64,000 nt of DNA from Streptomyces fragilis (GTDB taxonomy: Bacteria; Actinomycetota; Actinomycetes; Streptomycetales; Streptomycetaceae): the NCBI RefSeq assembly GCF_003112515.1, contig NZ_BEVZ01000010.1, positions 62,001 through 126,000 on the forward strand, given 5' to 3'. The number at the start of each line of letters is the position of its first letter. Within the stretch, counting starts at the first letter, position 1. The notes below the pieces were generated by a model, which saw only the letters and a program-made list of their open reading frames with translations, was not told the DNA's origin and searched no databases. This document shows, in pieces, positions 51,780 through 60,011 of the stretch. Both the position numbers and the translations under genes were made by a program.

Positions 51780-53582
51780 ATGCCACGAGGACGTCACCGC
51801 CATTCACCCCCTCTGCACAGGCTCCTGCCCCCGTCGGCGTTCGCTGCTGTCTCCGTGGCCTGTGCGGTGGTTCCGTGGTTCGTCGGGGAGCCGCTGCTGT
51901 TGCGGCTGACGACCGCCGTCGCGGCGGCCGTCGGCGTCGCCGCCGCCGTCACGCTGCGCCGCTGGGACGCGGCGGCCGGACTGAACGTCGCGGAGCTGAA
52001 GCGCGCGCGGGCGAGTGCCGAGTGGCAGCACGAGGAGCGCGTGGCCGAGCTGGAGTCCGACCTGGAGGAGGGCCGCGAGCTCCGCGTCAAGCTGGAGCAG
52101 CGGTTGCGGTCCAAGCGGGCCGAACTGGCGGCGCTGCGCAACGAGCACGCCTCGCTGCTGCGACGCTACGCCACGGCGGAGACGGAGCGGGCCAGCGCCC
52201 TGGAGGGGCGGCGGCTGCTCGAGCTCGAGGCCGCCGACCCGGTTCCGCAGCTGCCTCCGGCCCGCGAGACCCGAGCGCTCGGGCCGGCCCCCGCGCCGGA
52301 GCCGGTGAGCCCGTTCTCCCCGGCGGGCGGGGGACTGTTCCGTCAGGCCGTGGAGGCGCTGGACTCGCTGGAGGCCCTGCAGGCCGCGGCGGGCGCCGGT
52401 GAGGGCGACCTCGACCCGGGCGCCGGGGCCGTGGCCGTGGCCGGGGGCGAGGGTGTCGTCGACGCGGACGCGGATCTTGACGCGGATGTGATCGGGGACG
52501 CGGGCGTGGTCGGGCACGCGGGTCCGGCTGCGGACGCGGGCTTGGTTGTGGACGCGCGTTCGGCTGTGGACGGTGCCGCGGTCGTGGGGGAGGCCGAGGA
52601 GCAGACGACGGGGCGCGCCGTCGATGCGCCGCTCGGGTACGACGCCGGCGTCGACGTCGCCGAACCGGGCTCTGCGCCGGCCGAGCCGGAGACCACGGCC
52701 GGTGCCGGGAACGGTGAGACCGCAGAGGTTCCGCCGGTCATGGGCGGCACGCGTGACACGGACGGCCCTCAGGACGGGCCGAAGGAACGGGGCGCGCTCG
52801 GCGCGCGGGACACGCACACCGCTGAGGGGCCCCGGACCGCACAGGGCGCCGCACCGGCGGCGCACGCGGAGGTCACGCCCGACCAGGCCGCTCCGCACGG
52901 CGAGGCCGCTCCGCACAGCTCGGCGGCCGCTGCGGACGTCGGGGCCGCTACGGACGGCGGGGTGTCCGCGGCCGCCGGCCCGGCCGAGGAACCCGAGGCA
53001 CGCGGCACGGAGGGTGAGCCCGGCGGGTCCACGGTCTCCGGCGCCACGACCGTCAAGCCGGTCCGCCCCTCCGGAGGCCACTTCACCGTGCCGACCGCCG
53101 TCGCCGTCGTCCCCGGTGCCCCCGCACCGCGCCGTCCGGCGGCCGAGGGCAGCTTCGACTTCTTCGGCAACCAGCGGACGGACCACGGCGCGGACGGCGA
53201 CACCGGCCGCACGGCGGACCACGACCGTCGGCAGCCCACACCCGCCCCGCGGTCCCCGCAGTCCTTGCAGCCCTCACCGGCCCCGCAGTCGGCCCAGCCC
53301 GCGCGGTCGGCAGAGCCTCCGCAGTCGGCCCAGCCCGCGCGGTCGGCAGAGCCTCCGCAGTCGGCCCAGCCCGCGCGGTCGGCAGAGCCCCCGCAGTCGG
53401 CCCAGCCCGCGCGGTCGGCAGAGCCCCCGCAGGCCACCCCCGCGGCGTCGGGCCCCGCGGTGGCGGGCCCCGAGCCGCAGCCCCAGCCGCTGCTCCGGTC
53501 GCAGCAGGCCCAGCACCGGGCCGACGTCGGCCGGGTGATCGACGTCGACGGCCAGGACGACGACCTGCACGCCGCGTCCTGA
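51780..53582 (+). CDS. Repeat-rich membrane protein with coiled coil
   Basis: Protein of 600 residues, not assigned to a family. Two hydrophobic segments at about residues 18-36 and 40-60 likely form a membrane hairpin. Residues about 70-140 are a coiled coil (ERVAELESDLEEGRELRVK). The remaining 450 residues are Ala/Pro/Glu/Gly low complexity with DADADLDADV-type strings, and residues about 502-549 are four near-identical dodecapeptides PQSAQPARSAEP. The SFDFFGNQ patch at about 460 is the only ordered-looking island. The long tail is probably cytoplasmic. A role in the cell envelope or in polar organisation is conceivable, but nothing shows it. Confidence 0.75.
   Translation: MPRGRHRHSPPLHRLLPPSAFAAVSVACAVVPWFVGEPLLLRLTTAVAAAVGVAAAVTLRRWDAAAGLNVAELKRARASAEWQHEERVAELESDLEEGRELRVKLEQRLRSKRAELAALRNEHASLLRRYATAETERASALEGRRLLELEAADPVPQLPPARETRALGPAPAPEPVSPFSPAGGGLFRQAVEALDSLEALQAAAGAGEGDLDPGAGAVAVAGGEGVVDADADLDADVIGDAGVVGHAGPAADAGLVVDARSAVDGAAVVGEAEEQTTGRAVDAPLGYDAGVDVAEPGSAPAEPETTAGAGNGETAEVPPVMGGTRDTDGPQDGPKERGALGARDTHTAEGPRTAQGAAPAAHAEVTPDQAAPHGEAAPHSSAAAADVGAATDGGVSAAAGPAEEPEARGTEGEPGGSTVSGATTVKPVRPSGGHFTVPTAVAVVPGAPAPRRPAAEGSFDFFGNQRTDHGADGDTGRTADHDRRQPTPAPRSPQSLQPSPAPQSAQPARSAEPPQSAQPARSAEPPQSAQPARSAEPPQSAQPARSAEPPQATPAASGPAVAGPEPQPQPLLRSQQAQHRADVGRVIDVDGQDDDLHAAS
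53283..53426 (+). repeat. Four 36-bp tandem repeats inside the coding region
   Basis: Units start at 53283, 53319, 53355 and 53391. Each is nearly identical, starting CCGCAGTCGGCCCAGCCCGC; only the last bases (CCT or CCC) differ. They encode PQSAQPARSAEP in frame. The sequence identity suggests recent slippage, so copy number may vary among strains. Confidence 0.92.
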
Positions 53583-53588
53583 CACTCC

Positions 53589-53616
53589 CGGGCGGCCCCG
53601 TGCACGGGGCCGCCCG
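53589..53616. terminator. Palindromic terminator before nuoD2
   Basis: A 28-base perfect palindrome (half CGGGCGGCCCCGTG) 7 bases after the stop of the repeat-rich protein. Confidence 0.65.
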
Positions 53617-53653
53617 TTCCGCCCTGCCCCACCGTCCCGCCACCGCCGTAGGC

Positions 53654-53659
53654 CAGACT
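53654..53659 (+). promoter_or_regulatory. Leaderless-type -10 box CAGACT (nuoD2)
   Basis: CAGACT ends 6 bases before the ATG at 53666. The same hexamer precedes the polymerase gene. Confidence 0.45.
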
Positions 53660-53665
53660 GAAGCC

Positions 53666-54817
53666 ATGACGTCCACGACGCAGACCACCGTCGGCATCGG
53701 CGCCGCCGCCGAGACCACCGACATGGTGCTCAACATCGGCCCCCAGCACCCCTCCACGCACGGCGTGCTGCGGCTGCGCCTGGTGCTGGACGGCGAGCGG
53801 ATCACCAGCGCCGAGCCGGTGATCGGCTACATGCACCGCGGCGCGGAGAAGCTCTTCGAGGCGCGGGACTACCGGCAGATCATCATGCTGGCGAACCGTC
53901 ACGACTGGCTCTCGGCCTTCTCCAACGAGCTGGGCGTGGTCATCGCCGTGGAGCGGATGCTCGGCATGGAGGTCCCGGAGCGGGCGGTCTGGATCCGCAC
54001 GCTGCTCGCCGAGCTCAACCGGGTGCTGAACCACCTGATGTTCCTCGGTTCCTATCCGCTGGAACTCGGCGGCATCACGCCGATGTTCTACGCGTTCCGC
54101 GAGCGCGAGGACCTGCAGCACGTCATGGAGGAGGTCTCCGGCGGGCGCATCCACTACATGTTCAACCGCGTCGGCGGCCTCAAGGAGGACCTGCCGCTCG
54201 GCTGGACGGACCGGGTCCGCGCCGTGGTGGCCGCCGCGCGGTCGCGGATGGACGTCTTCGACGACCTGGTGCTCGGCAACGAGATCTTCCGCGGCCGCAC
54301 CCGCGGCGTGGGCGTGCTCAGCCCGCAGGCGGTGCACGCCTACGGCGTGAGCGGGCCGATCGCCCGCGCCTCCGGGGTCGACTTCGACCTGCGCCGCGAC
54401 GAGCCGTACCTGGCGTACGGCGAGCTCGGTGACGTGCTGAAGGTGGTCACCCGTCAGGAGGGCGACTGCCTGGCCCGGTTCGAGTGCCTGCTGGAGCAGA
54501 CCCACAACTCGCTGGCGCTCGCCGACGCCTGCCTGGACCGGCTCGCCGAACTGCCCCCGGGGCCCGTCAACCAGCGACTGCCCAAGGTGCTGAAGGCCCC
54601 GGAGGGCCACACCTACGCGTGGACCGAGAACCCGCTGGGCCTCAACGGCTACTACCTGGTCTCGCGGGGGGAGAAGACGCCGTACCGGCTGAAGCTGCGG
54701 TCGGCGTCGTACAACAACATCCAGGCGCTCACCGAACTGCTGCCGGGAACCCTGGTGGCCGACATGGTCGCCATCCTCGGCTCGCTCTTCTTCGTGGTCG
54801 GCGACATCGACAAGTAG
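53666..54817 (+). CDS. nuoD2: Orphan NuoD-like subunit (complex I 49 kDa homologue)
   Basis: Homologue of complex I subunit NuoD, 383 residues, standing alone without other nuo genes. NIGPQHPSTHGVLRL keeps the quinone-site His (His32). GYMHRGAEKLFE keeps the Arg (Arg58) equivalent to the methylated Arg85 of mammalian NDUFS2. The position of the quinone-binding Tyr (Tyr87 in Thermus numbering) is Trp81, in NRHDWLSAF. Length is normal. ATG 53666 is supported by the -10 spacing. The convergent neighbour is a MidA/NDUFAF7-like methyltransferase. It may replace NuoD in a variant complex or serve a regulatory role; proof is lacking. Confidence 0.9.
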   Translation: MTSTTQTTVGIGAAAETTDMVLNIGPQHPSTHGVLRLRLVLDGERITSAEPVIGYMHRGAEKLFEARDYRQIIMLANRHDWLSAFSNELGVVIAVERMLGMEVPERAVWIRTLLAELNRVLNHLMFLGSYPLELGGITPMFYAFREREDLQHVMEEVSGGRIHYMFNRVGGLKEDLPLGWTDRVRAVVAAARSRMDVFDDLVLGNEIFRGRTRGVGVLSPQAVHAYGVSGPIARASGVDFDLRRDEPYLAYGELGDVLKVVTRQEGDCLARFECLLEQTHNSLALADACLDRLAELPPGPVNQRLPKVLKAPEGHTYAWTENPLGLNGYYLVSRGEKTPYRLKLRSASYNNIQALTELLPGTLVADMVAILGSLFFVVGDIDK

Positions 54818-54858
54818 CCGGCGCCCTCCCGCCGAGCCGCACGCCGAGCCGCACGCCG

Positions 54859-55857
54859 TCAACGCGCCAGCGGGTCGGGGACGCCGACCGGCTGGAGGAG
54901 CCAGCCGAAGCCGCCGAGCCCGCCGGGAGCGGTGAGCTCGGAGGCCTCCGAGGCCGCGGCCAGGGCGCGCACGTATCCGGCGGGGTCGGACGAGGCCAGC
55001 GTGAGCGGCGGCCGGGCCCCCGTGACGCCCAGGGCGCGCAGCGCCTCCCGCTGGGGGAGCAGCCGGCCGCCCGGCAGCAGGCAGGAGTCCAGCGCGACGT
55101 GCGCGGTCAGGTCCCGCGTGCCGTCCGGCACCGGAGGCACCTCGCGCCCCTCGCGGAACCCGGTCAGCGTGCCGAACGGCGGGCGGGCGTCCACGGTGTG
55201 CGCGTAGTCCACGGCGACCGCGAGCCCCTGCTCCAGGCAGCCCACGGTCTCGGCCCAGGCACGGTCGCGGGGGAGGCCGATCTCGGCGCGCAGCCCTTCC
55301 TCGGCGGGCAGCGGCCACCAGCGCTCCAGCCAGGCGGCGTCCTCGCCGTCGACCGGCCCGCCCGTCAGCTCGGACCCGTCCGGGCGGACCAGGACGCGCC
55401 GCGGGACACCGGAGCCGTCGACCTCCACCACGTCCACCGGCACGTTGTCGAGCCACTCGTTGGCGAACAGCAGCCCGCGCACCCCGCACGGAGGCGTCCC
55501 CAGCCACTCGACCTGCTCCGGCAGCCCGGCGGGGCGGTCCGCCACCTCCACCGCGCAGAACCGGGTACGGGCGGCCACGTCCGACGGCAGCGCGGCCCGC
55601 ACCCCCGTGACCAGCTCGCCCCGTCCGGCCGCCATGTCCACGAACGCGAGGTCCGCGGGCCGGCCCAGCGCCTCGTCCACCCGGCACAGCAACCGGGCCA
55701 CGGCGGCCGCGAACAGCGCGGAGGCGTGCACCGAGGTCCGGAAGTGACCGGCCGGACCCTCGGGCCGCCGGTAGAAGCCGCCCGGACCGTACAGCGCCTG
55801 GTGAGCCGCCTCCCGCCAGCCGCGCGCCCCGTCCGGCGGGTCGCCCTGCGGCCTCAT
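54859..55857 (-). CDS. MidA/NDUFAF7-like SAM-dependent methyltransferase
   Basis: Protein of 332 residues in the DUF185 methyltransferase family. FVDMAAGRGELVTGVRAALP is SAM-binding motif I, and the family signature ANEWLDNVPVDVVEVDG matches the NE-x-x-D-x-x-P pattern of NDUFAF7/MidA. The N-terminus RRPEGPAGHFRTSVHAS is also typical. NDUFAF7 methylates an Arg of NDUFS2, the NuoD homologue; here the enzyme is encoded convergently 41 bases from nuoD2. A substrate relation is therefore the leading inference. ATG 55857 chosen; no clear ribosome-binding site was checked further. Confidence 0.82.
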   Translation of the reverse strand: MRPQGDPPDGARGWREAAHQALYGPGGFYRRPEGPAGHFRTSVHASALFAAAVARLLCRVDEALGRPADLAFVDMAAGRGELVTGVRAALPSDVAARTRFCAVEVADRPAGLPEQVEWLGTPPCGVRGLLFANEWLDNVPVDVVEVDGSGVPRRVLVRPDGSELTGGPVDGEDAAWLERWWPLPAEEGLRAEIGLPRDRAWAETVGCLEQGLAVAVDYAHTVDARPPFGTLTGFREGREVPPVPDGTRDLTAHVALDSCLLPGGRLLPQREALRALGVTGARPPLTLASSDPAGYVRALAAASEASELTAPGGLGGFGWLLQPVGVPDPLAR

Positions 55858-55990
55858 CGCCGTTCCGTCCTCGTCATGCGGCCAGGCTAGGCGGCCCCCT
55901 GCCCGGGACGGGGCCGGGTCCCCCTGCGGGTGTACGCCCGGCCTGCGGGGATCGGCCGCCCGGCTGACTCCGGGAGGCCGCGGACATCCC

Positions 55991-55996
55991 TACCCT
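55991..55996 (+). promoter_or_regulatory. Leaderless-type -10 box TACCCT
   Basis: TACCCT ends 6 bases before the GTG at 56003. Confidence 0.5.
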
Positions 55997-56002
55997 GTAC
56001 TG

Positions 56003-57202
56003 GTGCAGCGCCTCTACGACTTCTTCCGCTCCCACCAGCCATGGGTGGACGGCTTCTGGGCGGTTCTGCTCGTCCTCATGTCGCTGATCTCGGCGACATC
56101 CGCCCCGGACTCCGCGCACGTCGACCGGGTGCTGGTCGTGCCGCTGACCCTGGCGTTCGGCGTCGCGCTGGCTCTGCGGCGCCGCATGCCGGAGCGGATG
56201 ATGGCGCTGGCCGCGGGCACCGGGGCCCTCCAGCTGGTGTTCGGCGTACCCGTCTTCCCGGCCGACTTCGCGCTGCTGCTGACGATCTACGCGGTCGCGG
56301 TGGCCGGGAGCGTGCGGGCCTCGCGGCTCACCCTGGTGGTGGCCCTGCTGGCCGCACCCCTGGTCCAGCTCCGCTGGCCGGAGGAGCGCTCCACGCTGCT
56401 GGGCAACGTGGTGATCGTCATCTTCCAGACCGTGCCGCTCCTGTTCGTGTGGCTCCTCGGGGACGCCCGCCGCACCCGCAGCGCCTACTTCGCGCAGCTG
56501 GAGGAGAAGGCCGCCCGGCTGGAGCGCGAACGGGAGAGCCAGGCCAAGATCGCCGTGGCCGCCGAACGCGCCCGGATAGCCCGCGAACTGCACGACGTGG
56601 TGGCGCACAACGTGTCGGTGATGGTGGTCCAGGCCGACGGCGCCGCCTATGTGATGGACGCCGCCCCGGACCAGGCGAAGAAGGCCCTGGAGACCATCTC
56701 CGTCACCGGCCGCCAGGCGCTGGCGGAGATGCGGCGCCTGCTGGGCGTGCTGCGCACCGGCGAACAGCCGGAGAGCGGCGAGTACGTGCCGCAGCCGGAC
56801 GTGGCCCAGATAGAGGACCTGGTCGAGCAGTGCCGGGGCGCGGGCCTGACCGTCAGCTTCAAGGTGGAGGGCAGCCCCCGCCCGCTGCCCAGCGGTGTCG
56901 AGCTCACCGCCTACCGCATCGTGCAGGAGGCGCTGACCAACGTCCGCAAGCACGCCGGCCCCGAGGCGGGCGCGGGCGTGCGGCTGGTCTACTTCGACGA
57001 CGGGCTGGGCCTGCTGGTCGAGGACGACGGCCGGGGCGCGCCGCTCGAACTGTGCGTCGCCGGCGGCGCGGACGGCCAGGGGCAGGGACTGATCGGCATG
57101 CGCGAGCGCGTCGGCATGGTCGGCGGCACCCTGGACGCCGGGCCGCTGCCCGGCGGGGGCTTCCGCATCAGCGCCCTGCTCCCCCTCCGGCCCGCACTCT
57201 GA
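56003..57202 (+). CDS. Sensor histidine kinase (HisKA_3 type)
   Basis: Membrane sensor kinase, 399 residues. About five helices fill residues 17-150, with little outside sequence, so it probably senses the membrane itself. The phospho-acceptor His is in ARIARELHDVVAHNVSVM. The HATPase domain has VQEALTNVRKHAG (N box) and LLVEDDGRGAPLE (G1). GTG 56003 follows a -10 box at 6 bases. It is followed 39 bases on by its response regulator. The signal is unknown. Confidence 0.92.
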   Translation: MQRLYDFFRSHQPWVDGFWAVLLVLMSLISATSAPDSAHVDRVLVVPLTLAFGVALALRRRMPERMMALAAGTGALQLVFGVPVFPADFALLLTIYAVAVAGSVRASRLTLVVALLAAPLVQLRWPEERSTLLGNVVIVIFQTVPLLFVWLLGDARRTRSAYFAQLEEKAARLERERESQAKIAVAAERARIARELHDVVAHNVSVMVVQADGAAYVMDAAPDQAKKALETISVTGRQALAEMRRLLGVLRTGEQPESGEYVPQPDVAQIEDLVEQCRGAGLTVSFKVEGSPRPLPSGVELTAYRIVQEALTNVRKHAGPEAGAGVRLVYFDDGLGLLVEDDGRGAPLELCVAGGADGQGQGLIGMRERVGMVGGTLDAGPLPGGGFRISALLPLRPAL

Positions 57203-57241
57203 CCCACCGCAGCCAGACCCCTCACGGAACCCGAGGACCCG

Positions 57242-57922
57242 ATGCCGATCCGCGTGATGCTCGTCGACGACCAGGCGCTGCTGCGCACCGGCTTCCGCAT
57301 GGTGCTGGACGCGCAGCCCGACATGGAGGTGGTCGCCGAGGCCGGTGACGGGGAGGAGGCGCTGCGGGAGCTGGCCGGGGCGCGGCCCGACGTGGTCCTG
57401 ATGGACGTGCGGATGCCGCGCATGGACGGCGTCGAGGCCACCCGGCGGATCTGCGCGGAGCCCGGCGCGCCCAAGGTGCTGATCCTGACCACCTTCGACC
57501 TGGACGAGTACGCGTTCTCCGCGCTGCGGGCGGGCGCCGGCGGCTTCATGCTCAAGGACGTCCCGCCGGGCGACCTGCTGGCCGCCATCCGGGCCGTGCA
57601 CAGCGGCGACGCCGTCGTCGCGCCGTCCACCACGCGCCGGCTCCTCGACCGGTTCGCGCCCATGCTGCCGGGCGCCCGGGACGAACGGTCGCAGGCCCGC
57701 GAGCTGGAGCTCGCCCGGCTCACCGCGCGCGAGCGGGAGGTGATGGTCCTGGTCGCCCAGGGGCTGTCCAACGGGGAGATCGCCGCCCGCCTGGTCCTGT
57801 CCGAGGCGACCGTGAAGACGCATGTGGGGCGCATCCTCACCAAGCTCGGCCTGCGGGACCGGGTCCAGGTGGTGGTCCTGGCCTACGAGACCGGTCTGGT
57901 CCGGGCGGGCGGGGCCGGCTGA
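57242..57922 (+). CDS. NarL/LuxR-type response regulator
   Basis: Response regulator of 226 residues. The phospho-acceptor Asp is in PDVVLMDVRMPRMDG, the acidic pair is in MLVDDQALLR, and the switch Lys is in GFMLKDVPPG. The C-terminal LuxR-type helix-turn-helix is TAREREVMVLVAQGLSNGEI and SEATVKTHVGRILTKL. It forms an operon with the preceding kinase. Targets unknown. Confidence 0.94.
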   Translation: MPIRVMLVDDQALLRTGFRMVLDAQPDMEVVAEAGDGEEALRELAGARPDVVLMDVRMPRMDGVEATRRICAEPGAPKVLILTTFDLDEYAFSALRAGAGGFMLKDVPPGDLLAAIRAVHSGDAVVAPSTTRRLLDRFAPMLPGARDERSQARELELARLTAREREVMVLVAQGLSNGEIAARLVLSEATVKTHVGRILTKLGLRDRVQVVVLAYETGLVRAGGAG

Positions 57923-57991
57923 GGCGGGATGCCGGGGCGGACGGCGGGGCGCGGATTGTCGCGACCGGGCCCGCGCCGGGCGCGTGGCCAC

Positions 57992-57997
57992 TAGATT
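57992..57997 (+). promoter_or_regulatory. Leaderless-type -10 box TAGATT
   Basis: TAGATT ends 6 bases before the ATG at 58004. No ribosome-binding sequence is present. Confidence 0.55.
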
Positions 57998-58003
57998 CTG
58001 CCC

Positions 58004-58636
58004 ATGCTCCTGTGGATCAACGGCCCTTTCGGGGGCGGCAAGACACAGACCGCACACGAGATCCACCGACGGCTGCCGGGCAGTGTGATCTGCGACCCCG
58101 AGCACCTCGGCTTCGGGCTGCACCGGATGACGCCCCCCGGCCTGCGCGGCGACTTCCAGGACCTGGCCTCCTGGCGGCAGGGTGTGGTGGAGGTGCTCGA
58201 CCTCGCCCTCACCCGGCAGGAGGGCGTGGTCATCGTCCCGATGACCGTGACCGACCCCGAGTACTTCGCGCAGACCGTCGGACGGCTCGCCGAACTCGGC
58301 CATGACGTACAGCACTTCACCCTCCTCGCACAACGGGAGACCGTGCTGCGGCGGCTGCGCGAGCGTGGTCTCGGACGACTGCTGGGGCGCCTGGCGGGAC
58401 CGCGCAAGCTCCGGCTGACCGAGAGCTGGGCGGTGCGGCGGCTCGACGACACGCTGGAGCGCCTGAAGGAGCCGGAGTTCGCCGAGCACCTGTGGACGGA
58501 CGACTTCACCGTCCCGAAGACGGCGGACCGCATCGCCGTGCTGGCCGGCCTGACGCTCCGCCCCAACCGGGGCGGAGCACTGGCCGACCGCTGGCGCCGG
58601 GCCAGGGTCGGACTGCGGCACATCCGCTTCGACTGA
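58004..58636 (+). CDS. TmrB-like ATP-binding protein
   Basis: P-loop protein of 210 residues resembling Bacillus TmrB, which gives tunicamycin resistance by binding the drug. MLLWINGPFGGGKTQTAHEI holds Walker A at the extreme N-terminus, and VICDPEHLGFGLHRM matches the TmrB pattern. VVIVPMTVTDPEYF is the probable Walker B region. Here it may bind a different compound or act as a kinase. It converges with the aldolase gene and shares a hairpin with it. Confidence 0.8.
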   Translation: MLLWINGPFGGGKTQTAHEIHRRLPGSVICDPEHLGFGLHRMTPPGLRGDFQDLASWRQGVVEVLDLALTRQEGVVIVPMTVTDPEYFAQTVGRLAELGHDVQHFTLLAQRETVLRRLRERGLGRLLGRLAGPRKLRLTESWAVRRLDDTLERLKEPEFAEHLWTDDFTVPKTADRIAVLAGLTLRPNRGGALADRWRRARVGLRHIRFD

Positions 58637-58665
58637 CCGGCCCGCCGGACCGTCGTCTCCGCACC

Positions 58666-58690
58666 CGCCGGGGGACCTCAGCCCCCGGCG
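58666..58690. terminator. Bidirectional hairpin between convergent genes
   Basis: CGCCGGGGG / CCCCCGGCG stem with a 7-base loop. It overlaps the stop of the minus-strand gene (58678). Confidence 0.5.
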
Positions 58691-59832
58691 AGCAGTCGCC
58701 GCCCGAAGTCCCCGGCCGCCTCGCGCACCTCCTCGGCGTCCCACTCGAGGCCCGTCGAGGCCACCGTGGTCTCGTGGAGCGCGATGCCGGGCCCGCGTGT
58801 CCTCCAGGAGCCCGCGAAGAGCATCCGCCCGGTCTCCTCGCCCTGGCTCAGGGCGGCATCCTCCAGCACCTCGGGCGGGTAAGGCAGCCAGACCTGGAAC
58901 TGGTGGGTGTGCGGCGGTCGCGGATGCACGCGCGCCCAGGGCAGCCCGCCCTCCGCGAGCCCTTCCGCCAGCGCCTCGGCCACCACCTTGGCGTGCGCCA
59001 CGTACTCGGGAAGCCGGGGCAGCTCCCGCTCCAGCCCGATCAGCGCCGACAGCGCGGCCGGGAACTGGTGGAACGCCAGCCCGCCGTACCGGTGCCGCCA
59101 CACCTTGGCCTCCGCCACCAGCGACGCCGGACCGGCCAGCGCCGCACCCGAGAGGCCGTTCAGCGACTTGTAGAACGAGACGTACACCGAATCCGCGAGG
59201 CCGGCGATCTCCTCCAGCGGCCGGCCGAGGTGCACCGTCGACTCCCACAGGCGGGCGCCGTCGAGGTGGACCACCGCGTCCAGCTCCCGGGCGGCCGCCA
59301 CGGTGGCCGTCAGCTCCTCCCAGGTGGGCAGCACGAAGCCGGCGTCCCGCAGCGGGAGCTCCAGCATCAGCGCGCCGAACGGCTCGCCGAGGTCGTGGAT
59401 CTCCTCCGGCGTGGGCAGCCGGGGCTCGTCCGTCAGCCGCAGCGTCCGCAGACCGCTGACCTCACCGAACGCGTTCCGCTCGTGCACCTCGGGGTGGGCC
59501 AGCGGGTGCAGGGCCACCGCCCGGTCGCCCGTCCGCCCGGCCCAGCAGCGCAGCGCCACCTGCTGCGCCATGGTCCCCGTCGGGAAGAACGCGGCGGCCT
59601 CCGTGCCGAGCAGGCCCGCCACCCGGCCCTCCAGGGCCTCGACCACGCCGTCGCCGTAGACGTCGGCGGGCTCCTCCAGGTCGTGGACCGCGCCCGCCTC
59701 CCTCACCAGGTCGTCCAGGCGCTCCCGCAGCGTGGCGGCGTGGGCCGGCCGGGCGAGCACGCGGACGGGGGACCGGAACAACTCCAGACGCCGGGATCTC
59801 CGCGCCGCCTGGTCCTTCGCACTGTCGTTCAT
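58678..59832 (-). CDS. Threonine aldolase-type PLP enzyme
   Basis: Beta-eliminating lyase/threonine aldolase family, 384 residues. The PLP Lys is in VYVSFYKSLNGLSG, with FFPTGTMAQQVALR and AVVHLDGARLWES for the cofactor pocket. It likely cleaves a beta-hydroxy amino acid to glycine and an aldehyde. ATG 59832 is chosen because GGGAGGG directly abuts the ATG at 59844 but stands 12 bases from this one. DnaA-box-like sites lie upstream (59873 and 59918). Confidence 0.85.
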   Translation of the reverse strand: MNDSAKDQAARRSRRLELFRSPVRVLARPAHAATLRERLDDLVREAGAVHDLEEPADVYGDGVVEALEGRVAGLLGTEAAAFFPTGTMAQQVALRCWAGRTGDRAVALHPLAHPEVHERNAFGEVSGLRTLRLTDEPRLPTPEEIHDLGEPFGALMLELPLRDAGFVLPTWEELTATVAAARELDAVVHLDGARLWESTVHLGRPLEEIAGLADSVYVSFYKSLNGLSGAALAGPASLVAEAKVWRHRYGGLAFHQFPAALSALIGLERELPRLPEYVAHAKVVAEALAEGLAEGGLPWARVHPRPPHTHQFQVWLPYPPEVLEDAALSQGEETGRMLFAGSWRTRGPGIALHETTVASTGLEWDAEEVREAAGDFGRRLLAGG

Positions 59833-59872
59833 GGAAGCGATCATCCCTCCCGGCGCACGCGCGTGCCGAGCC

Positions 59873-59926
59873 TGTGGAAAACCCTCCGCGGAGGACGAGG
59901 AGAAGCCGGAGGCAGCCTGTGGATAA
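59873..59926. promoter_or_regulatory. Two DnaA-box-like sites between divergent genes
   Basis: TGTGGAAAA (59873-59881) and TGTGGATAA (59918-59926). The second is TTATCCACA on the minus strand, a perfect fit to the consensus; the first has one off position. Both are preceded by AGCC, as is the site at 33172-33180. Confidence 0.45.
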
Positions 59927-60011
59927 CCGGACCCGGCGCGAGGGATCGCGTTAACATGACGAGAAATCGTCCGGTACCCCGAGCGGACTGGAACGGGAAG
60001 GTTCTCCTCGC

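Noticed and set aside
53283..53426. Could the regular repeats be a CRISPR array?
   Set aside because: The 36-base units are directly adjacent with no spacers, lie in frame inside a gene, and no cas gene is near.
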